DNA of 64,000 nucleotides from Tolypeutes matacus (Eukaryota; Chordata; Mammalia; Cingulata; Chlamyphoridae), in NCBI GenBank assembly GCA_026826555.1, contig JAKSZT010017954.1, forward strand, positions 4,864,642-4,928,641, written 5' to 3'. The notes beneath the pieces were generated by a model. It saw only the letters and a list, made by a program, of their open reading frames with translations, ran no database searches and was not told where the DNA came from. A program made the translations under genes and the position numbers. Shown here piece by piece: positions 55,375 to 64,000 of this stretch; the stretch's first letter is position 1; each line of letters begins with the position of its first letter.

Positions 55375-56560
55375 CCTCAATATATATTTATTAATCACCT
55401 AGTAATTGGCTATTCCAGGCATAGGGATCAGAGCTAAATAGGTTTCCTGCCCTCATGAAGCTTTCAGGCAAAAGACAAAAATTATTAAGATGGTAACAAA
55501 AAGGTAGGCCAAAAAATAAATTAGGACAGGGGGTATCAAATTCGTGGAAGAGTGTAAAATTCCAAATGGATGGTCAGAGAAGCTTTCACTGAAGCCATCC
55601 TTGAGCAAAGACATACAGGGGGTGAGAGAGTGAGCCTTGGGGCTCTCTGTGAAAGAGTGGTCAAGCCACAGGGGCCCAGGAGTGAGAGAAAACCTGCATA
55701 CTGGAGGGGGATCAAGAAGGAGGTGTATGATGCAGATGTGATTCAAGGAGGTAATTGGGAGTGGGATTCTCAAAATGTGGTCTGCAGACTCCTAGGGGTC
55801 CCTAGACCTTTTCAGGGGATTCAAGAAGTCAAACAGGTTTTATAATGAAACTAAGATGTTATTTGCCTTTTGCATTCTAGTTCTCTTACTAGTGTACGAT
55901 GGAATTTTCCAGAGACAATCTGATGTGTGATATTGCAACAGATTGAATGAAGCAGATTTGAGAACCCAGCTATCTTCTATTAAGTCAGGTATTAAAGAGT
56001 TTTTGCAAAAATATAACACTATGCGTTGCTATTTTTTTCTTTTTGGTTGGGAAAATATAGTTCTTTTTCATTAACATGTTGTTTATGTTAATAGGTTTCA
56101 TTCTTTTTTTCATAGGTTTTTAACAGGTTTAAATAGGTCTGTTGTTATTTATTTCTAATATGGTAGATATTGATAGATACAATACACATAAACAAAAGCT
56201 CTTTGGGGTCCTCAATAATTTTTTAAGAATGTAAAGAGGTCCTGAGGCTAAATGCTTGAGGACTGGTGGAGAAGGGCATTATAGCCTATTTTGATGATTT
56301 TTGCCTTTTGAAATTAGATGGTTTTGAGCAGAGGAATGACAGGGATGGGTTTACATTTTAACAGGATTATTCAGACTGATGATTGCGAATAGGCTGAAAT
56401 TGAGGCCTGGTGGGAGGTGGGGAGGGGGCAGGAGCGAGAAAGCCTGTAGGAAGTCTTTGCAATGATCCACCAAGAGGTGATGGTGGCTTGAACCAGGCGG
56501 AGCAGAGGAGGTGAGAAATATTCTCAATTCCGGATCTGTTTTGAATAATGAGCCAACATG
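55375..56560 (-). mobile_element. L2 split by a hAT element
   Basis: Antisense L2: TATATATTTATTAATCACCT, CCTGCCCTCATGAAGCTTTC and GAGAGTGAGCCTTGGGGCTC before the insertion, then GCAGAGGAATGACAGGGATG and TCTTTGCAATGATCCACCAA after it. Confidence 0.62.
55759..56268. mobile_element. hAT-type DNA transposon inside L2
   Basis: Left end GAGTGGGATTCTCAAAATGT and right end GCTTGAGGACTGGTG are decayed versions of the hAT terminal repeat. CAGCTATCTTCTATTAAGTC and AGCTCTTTGGGGTCCTCAAT are landmarks of this family. No transposase frame remains. The flanking 8 bp no longer match well. Confidence 0.7.
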
Positions 56561-58499
56561 TTTTGTGGATAGTTTGGTCAGGAACTCTGAAAAAAATGGG
56601 AGTCAAGGGATCTTCTCACTTTTTTGTTTGTTTTTGGTGATTTCACTGAATAACTAAATAAATGGAGGCATTAAGTAAGATTCTCCCAGGATTATTTCTT
56701 ACATAATCAGGGACTTTACTTTTAAAATAATGTGTAAGGTTGAGGAAAATGAGAAGCAGCTGTTTCTTACAGACAGAAACAGGCGCCCAGGCCTGGAGGG
56801 AGAGCTCACTGTACAGCAGTGTTAGCTTGTTTTTTTGTCAGTCATCATAGAGGAAAAGGAGAGAAAATACTGAAGGTACTTTCAGGGTTTCCCGCATGCT
56901 CAGCCCCACCCTCACGGGTGGCACTGAGGCAGAGAGAAGATCCCACAGCGCTGGGGTGTTTCAGAGCTGGACCGAGAGTGCCGTTCTGGACCCAGAGGAC
57001 ATCTCAGGGCTCCCTTGCCCCAGGCACCTCTATTTACCCTTGTCCACAGCCACCCATCTGGCTGTTTCCTGTCAGCATAGGCCCTGGGCTTTGGCCATAA
57101 CTCTGAATGACTCCATGTGAAACAACATTGCATCAGTGGAAAAGAACCTTCTAGCCTCAGGGGATTCACTTCTGCAGAAGGCTCAGCACAAGAGAATGAT
57201 GGCTAATAAGCCTCTGATGCCCCCAGGCCCCAGCCTCCCAGCCCCAGTCCCTGCTCTATTGGTAACACGGAGATGAGAAGAGGGCTACGAATTCTGGAGT
57301 AGAGGATTGTTGTCTGCCTTTCCTTTACTTGTTGCTGCTACCGCACAAAATGCTTGCTGTAGAATCCACTGATTCTCTCTCGTTCTCCACCTTTTGTGGC
57401 TTGAGAAAAAATAGTGGGTAGTACCCATAGTACAAGTAGAGCAATAGCACATAAACTTGATTTCCCTTCCAATCAGAAAGCTAGGTTAAGTATACGCACT
57501 GCCTTAATGCAATTATTATATGAATATTACTATGTTTCCTTTGAATTATTTAAGTGAAACCCAAGGCAACAAAACACATCTGCTTATTGATTATCATGAA
57601 TTTTCTCACTGAGGTGGGCTTGGAGCAGTTAAATGGCAAAGTTCTAGGGAGGGTGGTCATATTTTATTTCCAGCATAGTACTAGCCGAAGGAGGTGAAAA
57701 ACAGCCATGAAAGATAGGCTGATGTGGACTGGGAACACACAGGGAAAAAGAGGCATCACGTGACACTCAACCTGGGAAGATTCTCTTCATTTCGAAAGGA
57801 GAGACACAGGAAATTGAAAAGACCGTTCCCTCCCCGCAGGTGCGGAAATCATTTCACTGATTAGAGCCACAGTGGAATCTCAGGGTCCATCCCAATTTAA
57901 AGGCAGCCTACTGGGGAACATCTTGCAAAGTTGCTAGATGTATCATTTGTGAGGTTGGAAATAGAAAAAGGTGCAGCTCCATCCTATGGCCTTGAGACAA
58001 TTTACCAGCCAGTAAAAGCGAGCTAAACTTCCGCAGGCTTGTTCCTAACAGAGTCTCTTACTTTATTTCTAACCTATACCTGTGCTCACTCCTGTGGCTT
58101 GGAGTCCTCTTATATGTACCCTTTTCCACCTGTCCTTTAAACTTAAACTGACATTCAGTGTTTCATAGCCCCAGTTTTTCTCAAAACAGCCATGCAAGAA
58201 ATTGTGTCTGATTTATACTACATCTCCTCCTTCTTCCTCTCCCCTTGCTCCTCTTCCTTTTTCTTCTTTGTATCTTCACTATAGTTAATCCCTTGAGAAC
58301 AAATTCCTAACTTCATCCCATAGCTCTTAGATGGTAATCAGATTTACCCAAGCTTACCACCATGGAGGTTTTCAGGCAGTTGAACTTTGTGCTTTTGAAG
58401 GTCTATAGTACATGGTCAATCAATGTTTGATATAATTACTGTATGATGTGGGACTGGAAAGAAGATGGAAACCAGAAATTTGAAAATTCAGTTCCAGGA
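56561..58499. other. no supported feature
   Basis: Unassigned. Two overlapping frames near 56.8-57.2 kb (93 plus, 85 minus) are not convincing as genes. Confidence 0.45.
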
Positions 58500-58511
58500 A
58501 TTAGCAAATAG

Positions 58512-58721
58512 TGGGGTGGAGGGTGGGGGTGGCTGTAGCTCAAGTGGTTGAGTGCTTCCTTCCCATATATGAGTTCTGGGGTTCGATCCCCGGTACCTCC
58601 TAAAAAATGAAAAAACGATCTCTCATTGGGGAGCTGATGTAGCTCAGTGGTTGAGCACCTGCTTTCCATGTACGAGGTCCTGGGTTCAATCCCAATACTT
58701 CCTTAAAAAAAAAAAAAAAGC
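58512..58721 (+). mobile_element. dimeric DAS-type SINE, plus strand
   Basis: Unit 1 has the B-box GGTTCGATCCC at 58580-58590 and a short A-rich linker. Unit 2 has the A-box TAGCTCAGTGG at 58640-58650, the B-box GGTTCAATCCC at 58683-58693 and an A tail at 58705-58719. The flanks ATTAGCAAATAG (58500-58511) and ATTAACAAGTAG (58722-58733) match at 10 of 12. The tRNA-like boxes could still recruit RNA polymerase III, but transcription is not shown. It is not a functional tRNA gene. Confidence 0.85.
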
Positions 58722-58733
58722 ATTAACAAGTAG

Positions 58734-59404
58734 GAGGAAGGTTTAGTTCATGACACCAGAGCCAGGGTCAGGCAAAGCAGCCAAATTCAAAATACCAAGA
58801 ATCTGCAAACACAGCCAGGGTGATGGAAGTCAAGATGTAGATGTCCAGGTGTGGGATAAGGGGTTCTCTGGAAGCAATAGTCCCGAGCATGATCCTAGGG
58901 TCAGGATTGAAGAAACCCAGGTACGAGAGTGGAACCAGGAAAGTGGGAGTGGCTGTAGACATCTTCCTTGGACTGGACTGCTTTCGAGAGGCTCTCCATG
59001 CCAGTTCTTATTTCATGATGTCCTAAAAGGGTAGCAGAAAGGATTCAGTAAAAGGAAACAAGAAGTTTCCAAGTGGCCACTTTCACAGACACTTCACTTG
59101 TTGGAGAATGAAGAGCAAGTTTCTCCCACAAAATAGCCCTATCAGTTTCACTTCAGAGCTCTAAAAATATCGTACAACCACACACAAAATAGCACTGACC
59201 ATTGGTTATAATTGTGCTAGTGGCTGTCCCTCTCTCTTGGGATATGCAAACTGAATCCTTCAAGTCAAAGTTTGCAAATGGACCTCTCTGTAATGAGTTT
59301 GACCAAAGCTGACCTTAATTAGATTTGGAACAGAGAAAGCAAAAGACCACTTCACTGCAAGATTAAGAGGGGCTCCTTCCTTCCCTACATAGAGGAGAAT
59401 CAGA
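58734..59404. other. no supported feature
   Basis: Unassigned sequence with chance frames of 60-95 residues. Confidence 0.4.
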
Positions 59405-59540
59405 AGCATGAATGCTCAGTTCCAATATGATCTAGAATTGTGGCCATAAGCAGTTTGCTTAAATTCTCTGAACTTCAGTTTAATCTTTCTCAAAGGGATG
59501 CTGATGTTACTCAGATAAAAAACAGAATTATCCTTCCCCT
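59405..59540 (+). mobile_element. MIR fragment
   Basis: Sense MIR: AGTTTGCTTAAATTCTCTGA and ACTTCAGTTTAATC, followed by a GGGATGCTGATGTTAC-like piece. Confidence 0.45.
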
Positions 59541-60114
59541 TGGAGTCTAGATTTTAATATTGGTTTGCCATCCCATTCCATAAATTGTAGACAGCCCATT
59601 GTTCCTCCAAAGACTTCTGAAGATTCTTAGTGGGCTTTCATTCTCTCTCCTCACCCTTGGCTCCAAGCTCTGGCTTTTACTCTTATAGTGATACATCAAG
59701 ATGTTGCCTCCTATCATCCAGACAGGGAAATCATTCCCTCTCCTTGGGTCCCTCCAAACTCTTCCCATTTACAGGAGGCTTTTATATTCGTAACAGACTT
59801 TACTAGGGATACAAATGCAAACAATATGAAATAGAATATTGAGCACCCTTGTTCTCTAAGTCCTTTGGACCTCCGTTAATCCAGATCCTCTCCCTCTTTT
59901 CTCTCTCCTCCCTTTTCTGTTCTCCCCCACCCCCCCTCACTCCACCACCACTAATTTCTATTCATTCTGTTGCAGAACAGTTTTTCTGTTTCTTTTACAG
60001 CACAGTCTCTTCCCACATCTGCAGGATCTTGCCTTCTATGCTGAGTGGCTCAAAAAGGTAGCTCCCTAAGCTGAGATAGCTTTCTCTCTAAAACAAAACA
60101 AAACAAAACAAAAC

Positions 60115-60145
<31 letters not shown>

Positions 60146-60934
60146 CTTCTGTTTCCAGCATTTAGATACAAATTACTTTAACCTCTACTTTCTTGTGAAG
60201 AACTCACAGCAATAATAAACATGGATGCACAACAGAAACTCGTATGTGAGCCCTTAGAGTGCACAAGGGTGAGGAGAGAATGAAAGCCCACTAAGAATCT
60301 TCAGAAGTCTTTGGAGGAACAAGGACCACATCCTAAACAGCCTCACTCTAGGAATCTATCATGCTGCCTTTCTCTGAGGTCAGGAGGGATGGATCTGTCC
60401 ACAAGATGATCAAGATGCTTCCAGAGAAAGACCATACCTAAAGAAAAGAGTGAGAAACCGAAGCTTTGGTTCAAGGCCAATGATCCTATGCTGGAGAGGA
60501 AGGCTGATGAGTCTGAAGATAGAAAGACTTCTGACCCTGGAGTCCAGCCCAGTCCCCAAGGTGTCCATTCATGACCCAGGGCAAATGGGGTTGCAGTAAA
60601 AGAACGATAGACGTACCTGCAATGTTTGTGGCTTGATGGGAGCATCAGTGGGTATCAGCTGCAGAGGTAGCTCCTTTGGTGGGCAACAGTGACAGTGCCT
60701 TCAGCCAACATGGACAGAAGAGTTACTATTTTAGAAAAAAAATCTCCATAGGAGACACTGCAATAGCCAACTGTGGGAAGAAGCTATGGGAGGAGAAGAG
60801 TTCCTAGAGTGGGCAAAGGGGCATTAGAGGTGGAGCTTGAGAATTCCCCAAACATTTCAGGGGCAGGTCCAGGAGGCTGGATTTCTCACAGTTCATGTGG
60901 GAATAGAGCCAGAGCAATACTTTTACATGAATGC
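59541..60934. other. mostly unassigned
   Basis: Only the AAAAC repeat at 60090-60146 is recognisable. A 100-residue minus frame (60343-60645) is not convincing. Confidence 0.4.
60090..60146. repeat. (AAAAC)n simple repeat
   Basis: About eleven AAAAC units with one A6 interruption. It could be the tail of a lost retroposon, but no body is recognisable upstream. Confidence 0.9.
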
Positions 60935-63900
60935 TGTTTAATTTTAATTTTATTTTAGAACAGTTTTAGATTTGCAGAAAAAAATTGCAAAAATACACAG
61001 GTTTTCCACATCCAGTTTCCCCTCTTTTTAACATCTTACATTAATATGGTACATCTTTTTTACAATTAATAAGACAATCTTGACATATCATAATTAACTA
61101 TAGTTCCTTCTTTATTCAGATTTCCTTACTTTCTACCTAATGTCCTTCATCTGTTCCAGGATTCCATCCAGGATACCACATTACATTTAGTCATCATGTC
61201 TTCTTAGACTCCTCTTGGCTGGGACAGTTTCCTGGACTTACCCATTTTTTTACGGCTTTGACAGTTTTGAGGAGTACTGGTCAGATGTTTTGAAATTTAT
61301 CTGATGTTCTTCTCATCATTAGACTAGGGTTATGAGTTTTGGGGAGGAAGATTACAAAGTTGAAGAGCCGTTTTTATCACATCATATCAAGGATGTGTAC
61401 TATTGACATGATTTATGACTGTCGATGACGACCTTGACCACATGGCTGAAGTAGTGTGTGTCACATTTCTCCACTGTACAGTTACTGTTCTCTCCCTTTC
61501 CATACTGCCCTCTTTGGAAGGAAGTCACTATGTATATGGAATACACATATAAATTACGTGGAATCCTTCTGCATGGAATATTGTCTCTTCTCCCTCATTC
61601 ACTTACTTATTCAATCTCTTTCTCTTTATCTCTGTCTCTGTCTCTGTCTCTGTCTCTGTCTCTACCTCTACCTCTACCTCTATCTCTATCTTTCCCTCTC
61701 TCCCGTGCTCTCTCCCTTCCTTCCCTCCCTCCCTCCCTCCCTCCCTCCGTCCTTCCCTTCCTTCCTCAGCACTTCCTTACTTTGTGGCACTATAAGATGC
61801 GTTAGGCTCATTTTGTAAATTTCCTGCACCAGTCCTAGAATCAGTCATTTCTCCCAGAAGCCCTGCTTTCTTTTATTGGAGGAAGTATTAAAAAACCAAG
61901 ATTTGGGCACTAGGTGTGTTCATCGCTGCTGGAGAGTGGTTGTTTCTTGGCCCTCTTAGCTAACAATCAAGAAAAATATATGTGCATATACTAACTGGTG
62001 CATATACACTTACAGTTTAATATTTTAAAATGTAACCATCTTTATCTATCCTAAGCTAAACATGAGTTCTTAGTGATGTTTCCAACACTAATTCATGACC
62101 ATGTGAATCATTCTAGCCCCCTCCTCCCAATGCTCTGTAAATTCCCACTCCAACAGTGAGAAACCTGCCTCCCACCATCAGCCATCCATTTACATCATTA
62201 TTCGATTCTCACATAAACGTTTAGCAGTGTAAGAATTGTTAACCTATACTCCTGTGGGAAACAACTTTATCAACTGGAGTGAGTACTTATGTACAGGTCC
62301 TTTTGCCTTTAGTTTTACAGCCTCCATTCATTTCCAAAGTTTTACAGGTCAATATGTTGTTTCCTCACCCTCTTCAGTGAGATTGTTTCATACATTTGTA
62401 GTATGCTTAGATAGTTTTGTCACATTCTGCATTCCATCCTGCTATTTCTTGATCTACTAAATGATTATTTTTAAATGTGCATATATTAAGGTTTATTCTT
62501 AATGCTGTAAAGTTCTATGGGTTTTGACAAATGCATAGTGTTTTATATCCACAACTATAGCATTTTACTGGCTGGTTTTTCCACCCTAAAAATCCCCTAT
62601 GCTTCACTGATTCAACCTCCACCCTCCTCCTATATTCCTGGAACCACTGTTCTATTTTCCATCTTTAGAGTCTTGTCTTTTCCAGAATGTCATATAATTG
62701 AAACCATAGATTATGAAGCTTTTCCCAGACTAGCTTCTTTCACTTAGCAATGTGCATTTAATACTCAACCCTGTTTCTTTATGACTTGAGAGTCATTTTC
62801 TTAATCACTGAAAAATATTGCAGTGTATGGATATACAGCAGTATTTTTAATCCGCTCACCTATTTAAAGACATGCACATGTATCATGTACACATTTTATT
62901 AGATTTATACCTAAGTAATATACCTAAAAATTTCACTTTTAGGGTGCTATTGTAAATTGTATTTTTTAAATTTCAAGTTCCAGGTGTTTATGCTTTAATA
63001 TATGAAAGCAACTGACTTTTGATTATTACCCTGTATCCTTTAACCTTTCTGTTAATCCTTGTAATCTTGCTATACTTGTTTATTAGCTACGGGCGGGGGG
63101 AGGGTTTGGTAGATTTTTGGTGATTTCTACATAGACAAACGTCATCTGAGAATAAAGACAGTTTTATTTATTCTTTCCAAAAAAATCTGTATACATTTTA
63201 TTTCATTTTATTGTCTTTTTGCACCAGCTAGGACTCCCAGTACAATGTTGAATATGAGTTGTGACAGAGAACATTCTTGCTGTTCTCCTGATCTTGGGGA
63301 GAAAACTTCAGTTTCTCATCATTAAGTATAACGTCAGCTGCAGGTTCTTTGTAGGATGTTCTTTATCAAATTGAGGAAGTCCATTCTAGTCCTAGTTTGA
63401 TGAGAATTTTTATAATGAATGGGTGCTGGATTTTTTGTTAAATGCAACAATTGATATGATCATATGAATTTTTTTCTTTAGCCTGGTGATGTGGTATATT
63501 GCATTGATTGATTTTCATATGTCAAACCAGCCCTGCATACCTGGAATAAATCCCACTTGATTGTGGTGTTTAATTCATTTCATATATTTTTGGATTTAAT
63601 TTGTTAATATTCTGTGGAAGATTTTTGCAGCTATGTTCATGAGAGATATTGGACTATATTTTCCTTTCCTGTAGTATCTTTATTTCATTTTAATGTTAAG
63701 GTAATGCTGGTCTCATAGAATGCTTTAAGAAGTGCTTCTGCTTTCTGGAAGAGATTGTGGGGTATTGGCTTCATTTCTTCTCTAAATATTTGTTAAAATT
63801 TACTGGTGAAATCATATGGGACTGGTGGGTTCTTTTGGGAAGGTTATTAATTATTGATTCTATTTCTTTAATAGATATAGGCTATTCAAATATTCTGTTT

Positions 63901-64000
63901 CTTCTGGTGTGAGTTTTAGTAGCCCTTGTTTTTCAAGGAATTGGTTCAATTCATCGAATTTTTCATATCTGTGGGCATAGAGTTATTCATAGTATTCTCT
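60935..64000 (-). mobile_element. old L1, minus strand, running off the window
   Basis: Antisense L1 3' UTR (60935-62750; GGATTCCATCCAGGATACCA, GTTATGAGTTTTGGGGAGGA, AGCACTTCCTTACTTTGTGG, AACATGAGTTCTTAGTGATG) is followed by antisense ORF2 (about 62950-64000; CCCAGTACAATGTTGAATAT, GATGTGGTATATTGCATTGA, CTGGAATAAATCCCACTTGA). The region between is shorter than in an intact L1, so there is an internal loss or two elements side by side. No open ORF2 frame survives. A microsatellite replaces part of the 3' UTR. Confidence 0.8.
61615..61767. repeat. compound polypyrimidine microsatellite inside L1 3' UTR
   Basis: In order: (TCTCTG)n at about 61630-61661, (CTCTAC)n at about 61661-61683 and (CCTT/CCCT)n at about 61705-61765. 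It lies where the parallel L1 copy at 36068 has ordinary UTR sequence. Two long overlapping open frames here (120 and 115 residues) are artefacts of the repeat. Confidence 0.92.

Noticed and set aside
58624..58700. Possible functional tRNA gene
   Set aside because: The A and B boxes are good, but the sequence is the second unit of a dimeric DAS SINE with an A tail and flanking duplications, and it does not form a proper acceptor stem.
61456..61818. Two overlapping frames of 120 and 115 residues
   Set aside because: Both are produced by the pyrimidine microsatellite, which is free of stops in several frames.
1..64000. CRISPR arrays, bacterial operons or phage genes
   Set aside because: The repeat content is wholly mammalian, no regularly spaced direct repeats are present, and no dense coding exists.

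Overview
This is 64 kb of mammalian nuclear DNA with no gene I can support. The organism is very probably an armadillo (Dasypus or a close relative). The main evidence is six tRNA-derived SINE loci of the DAS type, with tRNA-like A and B boxes, as monomers and dimers. L1 3'-UTR sequence of the kind I know from xenarthrans supports this. CpG is scarce, there is no CpG island, and every open frame is short. The only recognisable protein-coding similarity is broken L1 ORF2. The window is best read as intergenic or deep intronic DNA; without flanking sequence I cannot say which.

Layout. 0-10 kb: mostly unique DNA with an L2 and a MIR near 1.6-2.0 kb, a diverged MLT1-type LTR (4772-5295), an old DNA transposon (5338-5660), a homeodomain-motif-rich non-repeat patch (6590-6712) and three DAS SINEs (226-405, 3965-4064, 7379-7753). 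10-20 kb: an L1 3' fragment, an LTR (12012-12437) with perfect 5-bp target duplications, L2, a MaLR-like LTR (16010-16516), MIRs, and a 111-bp L1 micro-insertion (17299-17409) with a perfect 15-bp duplication. 20.4-25.1 kb: one old L1 on the minus strand, cut by an LTR, an unassigned insert and a DAS SINE. 26-31 kb: L2, MER5A, an LTR, MIRs and microsatellites.

31-36 kb: an L1 3' end, a complete solo LTR (family 'X', 31662-32256) beside a strong G-quadruplex motif, degenerate L1 ORF2, and a second LTR family ('Y') inserted inside a MIR (34265-34673). 36-46 kb: L1-dominated. It holds a minus L1 3' UTR (36068-37190), a xenarthran L1 3' UTR split by a family X solo LTR (40940-41486), an adjacent L1 with frameshifted ORF2 (42450-43918), an MLT1-type LTR, and an old plus-strand L1. 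46.8-51 kb: an LTR chimera (46829-47568), a 10-N gap inside a GA repeat, a DAS dimer inserted in a MIR, and a full family X solo LTR (50303-50902). 51-64 kb: mostly unique sequence, with MIR-in-MIR, hAT-in-L2, a DAS dimer (58512-58721), and from 60.9 kb a minus-strand L1 that runs off the end.

The history can be read from nesting. MIR and L2 are the oldest layer, then hAT elements, MLT1-type LTRs and old L1, then the Y and X LTRs and younger L1, and last the DAS SINEs, whose target duplications are often still perfect. I found no previously undescribed coding system. The most useful leads are LTR family X, the chimeric LTR, the microsatellite that replaces part of an L1 3' UTR, and the repeat-free patches that may be conserved noncoding elements. 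Family letters X, Y and A are local labels. Repeat names come from recognition by eye, so subfamily assignments are tentative.
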